Source: Pseudazoarcus sp963975885 (GTDB lineage: Bacteria > Pseudomonadota > Gammaproteobacteria > Burkholderiales > Rhodocyclaceae). Taken from it: a DNA stretch of 64,000 nucleotides. The notes below the pieces were generated by a model. That model had not been told where the DNA came from and searched no databases. It was given only the letters and a program-made list of their open reading frames with translations. Made by a program: the position numbers and the translations under genes. The stretch covers positions 30,417 through 94,416 of the forward strand of contig CAXBIS010000014.1 in the NCBI GenBank assembly GCA_963975885.1, in the 5' to 3' direction. Of the stretch, positions 9,173-17,279 are shown piece by piece. Position 1 is the stretch's first letter; each line of letters begins with the position of its first letter.

Positions 9173-9202
9173 TTGCGTTGACCACGTGCCGCTCGCTATA
9201 AT
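9173..9202 (+). promoter_or_regulatory. Candidate sigma70 promoter of the rpsU operon
   Basis: A perfect TATAAT at 9197-9202 lies 37 nt before the rpsU ATG. TTGCGT at 9173-9178 is 18 nt upstream and can serve as the -35. A TTGACC at 9178 looks better but is only 13 nt from the -10, too close to pair with it. Read by eye only. Confidence 0.5.
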
Positions 9203-9239
9203 CGTCTCCTTTACCGAATTCAGACAAGGACGTTCGTAA

Positions 9240-9452
9240 ATGCCCGGTATCCGCGTCAAGGAAAACGAGCCGTTCGAGGTGGCGATTCGCCGCTTCAAGC
9301 GCACCATCGAGAAGACCGGCCTGCTGACCGAACTGCGTTCGCGCGAGTTCTACGAGAAGCCCACCGCCGAGCGCAAGCGCAAGCTCGCCGCCGCGGTCAA
9401 GCGTAATCACAAGCGCCTGCGCAGCCAGATGCTGCCGCCGAAGATGTACTGA
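9240..9452 (+). CDS. rpsU: 30S ribosomal protein S21
   Basis: This 70-residue basic protein of the small ribosomal subunit contributes to mRNA engagement at initiation. The sequence MPGIRVKENEPFEVAIRRF and the Arg/Lys-rich C-terminus are diagnostic, and the length is exactly typical. It opens the rpsU-yqeY-dnaG-rpoD macromolecular-synthesis block. The strong hairpin after it would attenuate transcription into the downstream genes, giving far more S21 than primase, as known in other proteobacteria. Confidence 0.97.
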   Translation: MPGIRVKENEPFEVAIRRFKRTIEKTGLLTELRSREFYEKPTAERKRKLAAAVKRNHKRLRSQMLPPKMY

Positions 9453-9477
9453 TCGACCGCTTCGCACCGAACGGAAC

Positions 9478-9522
9478 ACCCACGCCGGGACGGCCGAGAG
9501 GTACGTCCCGGCGTGGGTTTTG
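9478..9522 (+). terminator. Intrinsic terminator/attenuator after rpsU
   Basis: A 14-bp perfect stem (9478-9491 with 9505-9518), a 13-nt loop and a T-rich tail from 9518 lie between rpsU and yqeY. Its position inside the block suggests a partial terminator that lowers dnaG/rpoD expression relative to rpsU. Confidence 0.8.
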
Positions 9523-9546
9523 TGCTTCACGAACCGGAGTTCCAGT

Positions 9547-9993
9547 ATGTCGCTGAAAGACCGCGTCCAGGATGACATGAAGGCGGCGATGCGCGCGCGC
9601 GCGACCGCCCGCCTGTCGGCGCTGCGGCTGTTGATCGCAGCAATCAAGCAACGCGAGATCGACGAGCGCGTCGAACTCGACGACGCCGGCGTCGTCACCA
9701 TCGTCGAGAAACTCGTCAAGCAGCGACGTGATTCGGCCACCCAGTACGAAGCAGCGAACCGTGAGGATCTGGCCTCAGCCGAGCGCCTCGAGATCGATGC
9801 CCTCTCGGCCTATCTGCCGGCAGCGCTCGACGAGGCCGAGCTCGACGCGCTGATCGAGGCGGCGATCGCCGACAGCGGCGCCCAGGGCATGGCCGACATG
9901 GGAAAGGCCATGGGCGTGCTCAAGCCACGGATGGCCGGACGCGCCGACATGGCGGAAGTCTCGCGCCGCGTGCGCGCCCGCCTGGGCGCCTGA
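9547..9993 (+). CDS. yqeY: GatB/YqeY domain protein
   Basis: This 148-residue protein is built almost entirely from the YqeY domain that also forms the tRNA-binding tail of GatB. The start MSLKDRVQDDMKAAMRA and the segments LRLLIAAIKQREID, LPAALDEAEL and MGKAMGVLKPRMAGRAD are typical. Its cellular role is not established; tRNA-related function is inferred from the GatB relation. I chose the ATG at 9547 because it follows a GGAG-type site; the upstream extension to 9520 runs into the terminator. Placement between rpsU and dnaG is usual in Betaproteobacteria. Confidence 0.9.
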   Translation: MSLKDRVQDDMKAAMRARATARLSALRLLIAAIKQREIDERVELDDAGVVTIVEKLVKQRRDSATQYEAANREDLASAERLEIDALSAYLPAALDEAELDALIEAAIADSGAQGMADMGKAMGVLKPRMAGRADMAEVSRRVRARLGA

Positions 9994-10018
9994 TTCGCGC
10001 CGGCCGCAAGGCCCGATC

Positions 10019-11824
10019 ATGATTCCGAAGTCTTTCATCCAGGATCTGCTCGCACGCGTCGACATCGTCGATGTCGTCTCGCCGCATCTGGCGCTGAAGA
10101 AAGGCGGCGCGAACTATTTCGCGTGCTGCCCGTTTCACGGAGAAAAGACCCCGTCGTTCTCGATCAGCCCGAGCAAGCAGTTCTACCACTGCTTCGGTTG
10201 CGGCGTGCATGGCAACGCGATCGACTTCGTGATGGAACTGCAGGGTCTGACCTTCGTCGAGGCAATCCATGAACTGGCTCGCCACAGCGGTCTCGAAGTC
10301 CCGCAGGAGCGCAGCGCACCGGGCGAATACGCGCGCCGCGCCGAAGGCCATGACGCTTTGCTGGAAACGATGGAACGCGCCGCGCGCTTCTACCGCGAGC
10401 AGCTCAAGAGCGCGCCCGAGGCGATCGACTACCTGAAACGTCGCGGACTCACGGGAGAAATCGCCGCGCGCTTCGGCATCGGCTTCGCACCCGCCGGCTG
10501 GCAGGCGCTGGCCGGCGTGTTCGACGACTACAAGGCCAAGGCCCTGCTCGAGGCTGGCCTGGTCATCGACAACGAACAGGGGCGCCGCTACGACCGTTTT
10601 CGCGAACGCATCATGTTCCCGATCCAGGACCGGCGCGGGCGTGTGATCGCCTTCGGCGGACGCGTACTCGATTCCGGCGAGCCCAAGTACCTGAACTCGC
10701 CCGAGACGCCGCTGTTCGAGAAGGGGCGTGAACTGTACGGTCTGCGCCAGGCCATGCAGCCGATGCGCGAAGAAGGCTTCGCGCTGGTCGTCGAGGGCTA
10801 CATGGACGTGGTCGCGCTGGCCCAGTTCGGCATCGGCAACGCGGTGGCCACGCTGGGCACGGCGACCACTCCACATCACGTGGCGGCGCTGATGCGTCAC
10901 GCAGAGCGAATCGTGTTCTGCTTCGACGGCGACGCGGCCGGGCGCAAGGCAGCGCGGCGCGCGCTCGAATCCTCGCTGGAAGCCCTGCGCGACGACGCCG
11001 TACTGGCCTTCCTGTTCCTGCCTGACGGCCACGACCCGGATTCCTTCGTGCGCGCTCAAGGGGCCGACGCCCTGCGCAGTGCAGCCACGAACGCGACACC
11101 ACTGACCCAGTTCCTGATGGATTCTCTGACTGCAGACTGCGCGCTTGACACCGCCGAGGGCCGGGCGCGCCTGGTGCACGACGCCAAGCCGTTGGTGACC
11201 CGCGTCGGCGCACCCTTGCTGCGCCTGCAACTGATCAAGGAAGTCGCCGAATCCGGCGGCCTGACACAGGACGAGGTCGAGCGCGCATGGGGCATCGCGC
11301 GCAGCGCACAGGGCACTTCGCGCCGCAACGCCGACGAGCGCACGCGCACACCGCGCCGCGCTCCCGCCCGACAGGCTCCGCGGCACCGCCCGAACGGGCC
11401 CAACGCAACCTTGCTGCGCATCATCCTGCAGCAGCCTGCGTGGATCGCGCGCGTGCCGATCGACCTGATTCCCGAAGACGACGAGGCCGGGCGCGCCCTG
11501 CTTGTTCTGGCCGACGCGGCGAGCATCGGCGAGACCCTGCCTTCGGGCGGCATCGCGCAAGTGCTCGAGTTCTTCCGCGACAGCCCGCACCACCGCACGG
11601 TTTCGGCGGCTGCGGCCGAACTGGTCGGCACGGACTACGATGAAAGCGTCGTCGAGACCCTGTTCGAGGACACGCTGCACAAGCTGGTCGCCGACCGCAT
11701 CGAGCACGACATCCGCGACTTGACCGACCGCGAGCGCTCAAACGGCCTCGACGCGGCCGAGCGCAAACGGCTGACCGAGCTGATCGCAGAGAAGCATCGC
11801 CTGCGCAGTTCCGGCAAAAGCTGA
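10019..11824 (+). CDS. dnaG: DNA primase
   Basis: This 601-residue enzyme synthesises RNA primers for replication. The N-terminal CHC2 zinc finger is seen near residues 38-65, with CCPFHGEKTPSF and YHCFGCGVHG supplying the ligands. The catalytic core with the Toprim acidic residues follows (VEGYMDVVALAQFG; FCFDGDAAGRKAA). The C-terminal helicase-binding domain occupies about the last 150 residues after an Arg/Pro-rich linker (near 430-455). The start is ATG after a short spacer from yqeY. The ORF is complete and of normal length. Confidence 0.97.
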   Translation: MIPKSFIQDLLARVDIVDVVSPHLALKKGGANYFACCPFHGEKTPSFSISPSKQFYHCFGCGVHGNAIDFVMELQGLTFVEAIHELARHSGLEVPQERSAPGEYARRAEGHDALLETMERAARFYREQLKSAPEAIDYLKRRGLTGEIAARFGIGFAPAGWQALAGVFDDYKAKALLEAGLVIDNEQGRRYDRFRERIMFPIQDRRGRVIAFGGRVLDSGEPKYLNSPETPLFEKGRELYGLRQAMQPMREEGFALVVEGYMDVVALAQFGIGNAVATLGTATTPHHVAALMRHAERIVFCFDGDAAGRKAARRALESSLEALRDDAVLAFLFLPDGHDPDSFVRAQGADALRSAATNATPLTQFLMDSLTADCALDTAEGRARLVHDAKPLVTRVGAPLLRLQLIKEVAESGGLTQDEVERAWGIARSAQGTSRRNADERTRTPRRAPARQAPRHRPNGPNATLLRIILQQPAWIARVPIDLIPEDDEAGRALLVLADAASIGETLPSGGIAQVLEFFRDSPHHRTVSAAAAELVGTDYDESVVETLFEDTLHKLVADRIEHDIRDLTDRERSNGLDAAERKRLTELIAEKHRLRSSGKS

Positions 11825-11833
11825 TATTTGTTC

Positions 11834-11839
11834 TATAAT
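11834..11839 (+). promoter_or_regulatory. Candidate -10 element upstream of rpoD
   Basis: A perfect TATAAT lies in the 57-nt dnaG-rpoD gap, 42 nt before the rpoD ATG. No convincing -35 is seen 16-18 nt upstream. An internal rpoD promoter near dnaG is known in other bacteria. Confidence 0.35.
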
Positions 11840-11881
11840 TCACGGTTTTCCAAAACCAAACCGCACGATTCAAGGAGTGCC

Positions 11882-13897
<2,016 letters not shown>

Positions 13898-13903
13898 TCC
13901 AAC

Positions 13904-13933
13904 ACGCCGCCCCACCCCGGGCGGCGTTTTTTT
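13904..13933 (+). terminator. Intrinsic terminator of rpoD
   Basis: A GC-rich stem (13904-13912 with 13919-13927), a 6-nt loop and a run of seven T make a textbook terminator just after the rpoD stop. Confidence 0.9.
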
Positions 13934-13942
13934 CCGCATTGC

Positions 13943-14019
13943 GGGCCGTTAGCTCAGTTGGTCAGAGCAGGCGACTCATAATCGCTTGGTCGCAGGTTCA
14001 AGTCCTGCACGGCCCACCA
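13943..14019 (+). tRNA. ileX: tRNA-Ile (CAU anticodon, lysidine type)
   Basis: The 77-nt gene has a 7-bp acceptor stem (GGGCCGT/ACGGCCC), a D arm, an anticodon arm GCGA-CTCATAA-TCGC with anticodon CAT, a T arm with GGTTCAAGTCC, and an encoded ACCA end. The anticodon-arm and variable-loop sequence match the minor Ile2 tRNA of proteobacteria, whose C34 is converted to lysidine by TilS to read AUA, rather than elongator Met tRNA. The 3' 48 nt lie in a 49-bp repeat found again at 18791, so an element inserted here and rebuilt the gene. Ile2 rather than Met is my reading and is fairly secure. Confidence 0.9.
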
Positions 14020-14020
14020 A
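13972..14020 (+). repeat. attL: 49-bp direct repeat within tRNA-Ile
   Basis: The 49 bases from the anticodon arm to one base past CCA are identical to 18791-18839. This copy belongs to the intact tRNA. The two copies bound a 4.77-kb segment that carries a tyrosine integrase, the standard footprint of tRNA-directed integration. Confidence 0.93.
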
Positions 14021-14035
14021 AAGAAACAAGCACTT

Positions 14036-14063
14036 ACGCCAGCCTCTCGGGGTTGGCGTTTTT
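14036..14063 (+). terminator. Intrinsic terminator downstream of tRNA-Ile, inside element
   Basis: A 9-bp stem with one G-T pair (14036-14044 with 14051-14059), a 6-nt loop and T5 follow the tRNA by 16 nt. It probably ends the tRNA transcript now that the element has displaced the original downstream sequence. Confidence 0.65.
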
Positions 14064-14069
14064 GCATCC

Positions 14070-14100
14070 GCGTTTTTGTAATGGCTGGTGTAAGTGAAAT
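14070..14100 (+). repeat. Left terminal repeat of the element (candidate integrase arm site)
   Basis: This ~31-nt sequence ending in GCTGGTGTAAGTGAAAT is closely similar to 18636-18665 near the other end. Its GCTGGTGTAAGTG core (14084-14096) is also an inverted copy, with one mismatch, of 14031-14043. Repeats of this kind near both ends suggest arm-type binding sites for the integrase or its directionality factor. This is inference. Confidence 0.6.
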
Positions 14101-14105
14101 CGGCC

Positions 14106-14130
14106 AAAAAAACCCGGCGCGGGGCCGGGT
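14106..14130 (-). terminator. Terminator of the element's operon
   Basis: Read on the minus strand, a 7-bp stem (14130-14124 with 14118-14112), a 5-nt loop and a run of seven T follow the last gene of the element by 18 nt. It would close the transcript that starts at the integrase end. Confidence 0.8.
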
Positions 14131-14148
14131 CGGTTCGGGCTGAATCGG

Positions 14149-14358
14149 TCAGTCGGGCGGATCGGGTCGCAGGCGGCGATCCTCGGTCGCGCAGTAGATC
14201 ACCAGCGGCGGTTCGCATCCGTGCCGTGCGATGAACTCGGCGCGGGCGGCTTCCTCGTCCGTGTGCCCCTCGATCACGACAAGCACAGCAGAAGGCGGCG
14301 CAGCGTCGCCGATGCGGGCCTCCAGGCGGCCAAGACGGCCTTTCAGGCGTGCGGTCAT
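14149..14358 (-). CDS. Small hypothetical protein of the element
   Basis: This 69-residue protein starts MTARLKGRLGRLEARIG, a short basic helix, followed by a beta-like stretch (AVLVVIEG), an acidic helix (TDEEAARAEFIARHG) and a proline-containing end. I do not recognise a named family; similar small proteins occur in prophage-type operons in my recollection. The ATG at 14358 overlaps the stop of the upstream 94-residue gene (ATGA), which is why I prefer it to the long upstream extension in the same frame, whose composition is typical of shadow translation. It is the last gene of the operon, just before a terminator. Confidence 0.7.
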   Translation of the reverse strand: MTARLKGRLGRLEARIGDAAPPSAVLVVIEGHTDEEAARAEFIARHGCEPPLVIYCATEDRRLRPDPPD

Positions 14359-14639
14359 CGTTTCCTTCCTCCATTGCTCTCGGCGGCCTCCAGCGCCTCG
14401 ATTCGCGCCTCCAGGTCGCCCGTCTCGATCATCCGCGCGAGGATCGCCAGCATGTTCGCCAGCTTGGACGCTTCGGACACGTCCCGGCCTCCGCTCTTGG
14501 CTTCCCGGTACAGCCTCGCCAATTCCCGGCGTGCATCGTCGGCGGTGTTGAGCGGCAGACGCAGCCGGGGGCGGGGTGCGGCAGGAACGCCACCAGCCGC
14601 GCCGGATTCGCTCGATTCGGTTGTGTCGTTCCGTGCCAC
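14355..14639 (-). CDS. Small helical hypothetical protein of the element
   Basis: This 94-residue protein has a low-complexity N-terminal 25 residues and then a strongly helical, charged region (ARRELARLYREAKSG; ASKLANMLAILARMIE; LEARIEALEAAE) ending in a basic tail. The pattern resembles short DNA-packaging or DNA-associated proteins of prophages, but no function can be assigned from sequence alone. It overlaps the next gene by 4 nt and lies 12 nt after the 244-residue gene, so it is translated as part of the operon. Confidence 0.75.
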   Translation of the reverse strand: MARNDTTESSESGAAGGVPAAPRPRLRLPLNTADDARRELARLYREAKSGGRDVSEASKLANMLAILARMIETGDLEARIEALEAAESNGGRKR

Positions 14640-14651
14640 TTGCGCCCCTCC

Positions 14652-15386
14652 TTACGCGGCCTCGGCGGCCGTTTCGCTCGCCTGCTCGGCGCTCAAGCGC
14701 GTCGCGTGCGAAGCCGTCAGGCCGGGCAGCTTCCACGCATCGCCGAACGCCTCGACCAACTCGCCAGCGCCCCAGCCGGCCAGCGGTGCAACGTCGTCGA
14801 TTGTGCCCTGCACGACGGTGCGCGCAGCCTCCAGCACTTCCGATTCTTCGGCGAACTGCGCGGCCAGGGTCGGCGACACCAAACTGCCGACCACGCGGGC
14901 CTGAGTCTCGACGGTGATGCCGGATAGCTCGACCGGCAGGCGGGCCACCGCGACGCGCAGGCGCTCGGACATGGCGACCAGCGCGGACGGGATCGGCTCG
15001 GCGGCGCGGACGTGCTGCGCGAGCGCCAAGTCAATCAAGGTTTCGGCAGCGTCGGGCTTCTCCAGCTTCACGGCAGTGCGCCGGGCCTCGGCGTGCTTGC
15101 GCTCCAGGGCGGCGACCTCTCGGGCGGTTCGTGCGATGTTCGACAGGCGCGCGGATGCGGCCGCTTTGATGCGGTCGCGCTTGCCATGCTCGCTCAGATC
15201 CCGGTCGCGGTTGATCTGCTCGACCGTGCGGCTGAACTCGGCGACCACGCCGACGGCGCTGCTCACCCGTTCGGGGTCGATTGCCGCCAGCGCCGCGCGG
15301 CTGATGTCGCTGGTTGCGTTGAACGCGCCCGAGTCCGCCAGGACGTGGCGGGCCGATTGCGAAAGGCGAATGCTCTTGGTGTTCAT
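14652..15386 (-). CDS. Hypothetical helical protein of the element
   Basis: This 244-residue protein is rich in Ala, Arg and Glu and predicted largely helical by eye. A charged coiled-coil-like section (about residues 50-110, INRDRDLSEHGKRDRIKA) is followed by an Ala/Val-rich half. No catalytic motif, membrane segment or signal peptide is visible, and I do not recognise the family. I chose the ATG at 15386 because GGAG lies 9 nt upstream; an in-frame ATG at 15401 lacks such a site. A scaffold or DNA-organising role would fit but is not supported by direct evidence. Confidence 0.7.
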   Translation of the reverse strand: MNTKSIRLSQSARHVLADSGAFNATSDISRAALAAIDPERVSSAVGVVAEFSRTVEQINRDRDLSEHGKRDRIKAAASARLSNIARTAREVAALERKHAEARRTAVKLEKPDAAETLIDLALAQHVRAAEPIPSALVAMSERLRVAVARLPVELSGITVETQARVVGSLVSPTLAAQFAEESEVLEAARTVVQGTIDDVAPLAGWGAGELVEAFGDAWKLPGLTASHATRLSAEQASETAAEAA

Positions 15387-15438
15387 AGCGTCATGCTCCA
15401 TGTTGTCCCGACGTTCGCCGGGGTTGTGTCGGCAGGGA

Positions 15439-15993
15439 CTACCTGCCATTGCTTGCGCGCTCATAGTCCGCAAGCCATTCATCAGCAGCAGGGGCAAAAG
15501 CCTTTCCTTGCTGGACTGGGTTTTGTTGTCCTGTGCTGTTCTGGACTGTGCTGTGCTGTACTAAGGACTCGCGCCTTGCTTGCGGCTTACCCGTCGGGGT
15601 GCTCGCGGCTACCTTCAAAGCCTTGCGGGGGGCGGGTTTGCGGTCGGCGTTCGTTCGCGCTGCGCCACGCTTTCCGCCTTCGGATTGCCGCGCGCGGCGT
15701 TCGTCCAAATGCGCGCGGTAATCCTCCAATTCCGGGCAGGTCAAAACGTCGTCCGATTCATCGAAGAACGGCATGATGTTCGGCAGTGCGGCGGCGACCT
15801 CGGCAGCATCGAAGCCAAGCACGCGCGCCAGCTTCGCGGGGTCGGCAGGCATCCGATGATTCACCCAGCATTCAAGCCGTAGTGAGTACAGCAGACCCCG
15901 TTCCGCCAGGGTCAGCACGCGATAGTCCGTGCTCGCCAGCATGGAAGCGGCGAACTCTTGATAGGCGGGGGGCGGTCGGTTTCGGTCGGTCAT
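15439..15993 (-). CDS. DUF1376-like, phage-replication-type protein
   Basis: This 184-residue protein has an N-terminal domain (about residues 10-95) with the pattern of phage DUF1376 proteins: LTLAERGLLYSLRLECW, then a proline-containing turn, LARVLGF and a stretch ending in FFDESDDVLTCPE. A basic segment with SEGGKRGAART and a Gln/Ser/Thr-rich linker (about 140-160) follow. DUF1376 proteins sit in replication regions of prophages and may act like replication initiators, so a replication-associated role is inferred. The ATG at 15993 overlaps the previous gene's stop (ATGA). Confidence 0.7.
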   Translation of the reverse strand: MTDRNRPPPAYQEFAASMLASTDYRVLTLAERGLLYSLRLECWVNHRMPADPAKLARVLGFDAAEVAAALPNIMPFFDESDDVLTCPELEDYRAHLDERRARQSEGGKRGAARTNADRKPAPRKALKVAASTPTGKPQARRESLVQHSTVQNSTGQQNPVQQGKAFAPAADEWLADYERASNGR

Positions 15994-16319
15994 GCGTCCC
16001 CCCGCTCGACGAGCCGATAGTTGGCGACCTCGCACTGTTCGCCGTACCGGTTCCGCACGTGCTTGGTACCCGTGTCGATCCGCCAGCCTCTGGCGCGCAG
16101 GCGGTGCACCGTGTCCGCTACGCGATAGATGCCTAGATCCCTCCAGGCGGCCAGCGGGTCGATAGCGCGGCCAGACTTCAGCACCGCCAGCAGGCGAGCG
16201 GCCTGTGTGCCTGCGGTCGGCTCGACGGGGGTACAATTCCGGGTGTCGTCGTCGTTATCGAGAAAGCCGGGTTGCCGCCCGGCTTTTTCGTTTGTGGGGG
16301 TCGCGGTCGTCGTCTGCAT
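15990..16319 (-). CDS. Helix-turn-helix protein of prophage/island type
   Basis: This 109-residue protein has a variable, polar N-terminal 35 residues and a conserved C-terminal domain (AARLLAVLKSGRAIDPLAAW, then LGIYRVADTVHRLRARGW and GEQCEVANYRL) that looks like a winged helix. I recognise the pattern from small prophage- and island-encoded HTH proteins of unknown role. Its stop overlaps the start of the DUF1376-like gene, so the two are probably coupled. A hairpin with a T-run on the opposite strand lies within its first 20 codons. Confidence 0.75.
   Translation of the reverse strand: MQTTTATPTNEKAGRQPGFLDNDDDTRNCTPVEPTAGTQAARLLAVLKSGRAIDPLAAWRDLGIYRVADTVHRLRARGWRIDTGTKHVRNRYGEQCEVANYRLVERGDA
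16232..16290 (+). promoter_or_regulatory. Antisense -10-like element and hairpin within the HTH gene
   Basis: On the plus strand a TACAAT (16232-16237) is followed 26 nt later by a 9-bp perfect stem (16263-16271 with 16278-16286) and five T. This is antisense to the 5' end of the HTH gene. No good -35 is visible. It may be a short antisense transcript unit or a block to convergent transcription, or chance. Confidence 0.3.
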
Positions 16320-16329
16320 GGCGATCCCC

Positions 16330-16527
16330 TCACGCTGCGCGGCGGTCGCCGGTCAGCAGGCGGTCAGCCTCATCGGCGGGCCACAGCAATTTGCGATTCG
16401 GCAACTTGACCGGCCGCAGCCCCATGTATGCCCCTTGCAGGCAGTAGGCGCGGCGGATCGTTTCGGGGCGGACGTGGAGCAAGTCGGCCAGTTCGGCGGT
16501 GCTCAGGGTGCGGATGCTTCGATTCAT
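16330..16527 (-). CDS. AlpA-like small DNA-binding regulator/excisionase
   Basis: This 65-residue protein matches the MerR-like winged-helix fold of AlpA/excisionase proteins: STAELADLLHVRPETIRRAY forms the helix-turn-helix and LPNRKLLWPADEADRLL forms the wing and last helix. Such proteins activate integrase or act as recombination directionality factors in prophages and islands. The ATG follows an AGGAGG at about 7 nt spacing, and that ribosome site is bracketed by a 9-bp inverted repeat. Assignment to the family is good; whether it is an activator or an excisionase is undecided. Confidence 0.8.
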   Translation of the reverse strand: MNRSIRTLSTAELADLLHVRPETIRRAYCLQGAYMGLRPVKLPNRKLLWPADEADRLLTGDRRAA

Positions 16528-16528
16528 C

Positions 16529-16556
16529 GTGGATACCTCCTGTTCAAGGTATCCAC
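16529..16556 (-). promoter_or_regulatory. Inverted repeat around the ribosome-binding site of the AlpA-like gene
   Basis: GTGGATACC (16529-16537) and GGTATCCAC (16548-16556) form a perfect 9-bp inverted repeat with a 10-nt spacer, ending one base before the start codon. In the mRNA the AGGAGG straddles loop and stem, so the hairpin could mask it. As DNA it could be an operator for autoregulation. Both readings are inference. Confidence 0.6.
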
Positions 16557-16586
16557 ACTTTATTTACGCTTGCTGGCAGCTACTGC

Positions 16587-16620
16587 CCCCAAAAATCAGC
16601 ACGGTTTCCGATTTTTGGGG
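16587..16620. repeat. 11-bp inverted repeat across the end of the int-linked gene
   Basis: CCCCAAAAATC (16587-16597) and GATTTTTGGGG (16610-16620) are perfect inverted copies with 12 nt between them. They cover the stop codon region of the 227-residue gene and lie upstream of the AlpA-like gene. A related TCCGATTTTTGG occurs near the integrase start at 18695-18706. There is no T-tail in the transcribed direction, so a protein-binding site is more likely than a terminator. Confidence 0.5.
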
Positions 16621-17279
16621 TGATCCCGGTCGAGAATTTTGGCGACGCCTCTGTCATCCAAAGTTCGCTTCGGGTCAGGGAATAGAGCATTCGCCAATTC
16701 GGCCAACGCGGTCGGCATACTCGATCCGTGGTCCCGCTGAAGCCTCCGCGCGGCGCGAATGACGAACATCGAACACGCGGCGTCGGTTCGATCACGGATC
16801 GCGCCCTTTTGGCGCTTCGGCTGGATCATCAGTCGGTCACACTCGGCGCGAAGCTCGCGCAGCAGGTCGGGCAGGCTCACGCGTGCGCCCAGGTCGTCAC
16901 CGGGATCGTTGCGCAAGCTATCCGCACTCTCGTCCGTCCATGCGATGAAGCCGTCTTCATTCTCGAGCGGGGCAATCGGTCGGCGAAGCCGCTCCGCGCC
17001 GTGCAACGCGGCCAGCAGTGCGCCGGCTTTGTCGCGCACGTCACGCAAGGCGGCGGCCTCCGGCTCGCCAGGGTCGCGCCTCACGTCCTGCCAGGCCTCC
17101 GCGTATGCACGCATCGCAACGGCCTGCACAGCCGGAAGATCCACGCCGCGCGCGGCGAACTTCGCCAAGATGCCCGAAAGCTCGCGGCAGTTCGTCAGCG
17201 CCTCGACAGCCTCCAGCCATGCGGCCGGCGCGTTCGGGTTGCGCTCGATCCAGTCGCGCAGTTCTTCGGCCGGCCTCAT
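16596..17279 (-). CDS. Integrase-linked hypothetical protein
   Basis: This 227-residue soluble protein has an acidic-basic helical composition, no signal peptide and no membrane segment. The N-terminal ~110 residues are Ala/Arg-rich helices, then an acidic linker (about 120-145), then a basic helical C-terminal part (CSMFVIRAARRLQRDHG; TALAELANALF). I do not recognise a named family. Its ATG overlaps the integrase stop by one base (TAATG), a sign of tight coupling, so it may assist or regulate integration or be cargo. The extension upstream of 17279 is inside the integrase and is not counted. Confidence 0.75.
   Translation of the reverse strand: MRPAEELRDWIERNPNAPAAWLEAVEALTNCRELSGILAKFAARGVDLPAVQAVAMRAYAEAWQDVRRDPGEPEAAALRDVRDKAGALLAALHGAERLRRPIAPLENEDGFIAWTDESADSLRNDPGDDLGARVSLPDLLRELRAECDRLMIQPKRQKGAIRDRTDAACSMFVIRAARRLQRDHGSSMPTALAELANALFPDPKRTLDDRGVAKILDRDHPKNRKPC

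Noticed and set aside
9178..9202. TTGACC plus TATAAT as the rpsU promoter
   Set aside because: The spacing is only 13 nt; TTGCGT at 9173 with 18 nt is preferred.
9920..11707. A 595-residue open frame opposite dnaG
   Set aside because: dnaG on the other strand is fully supported by motifs; this frame has only low-complexity shadow composition.
13943..14019. Elongator tRNA-Met
   Set aside because: The anticodon is CAU, but the anticodon stem, variable loop and T-arm match the minor tRNA-Ile2, not elongator or initiator Met.
14359..14736. A longer version of the 69-residue element protein
   Set aside because: The upstream part overlaps the well-formed 94-residue gene in another frame and is Arg/Gly/Pro-rich shadow sequence.
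15525..15565. Short repeats of CTGTGCTGT type as a CRISPR-like or microsatellite array
   Set aside because: No spacer structure; the stretch encodes a Gln/Ser/Thr-rich linker in the DUF1376-like protein.
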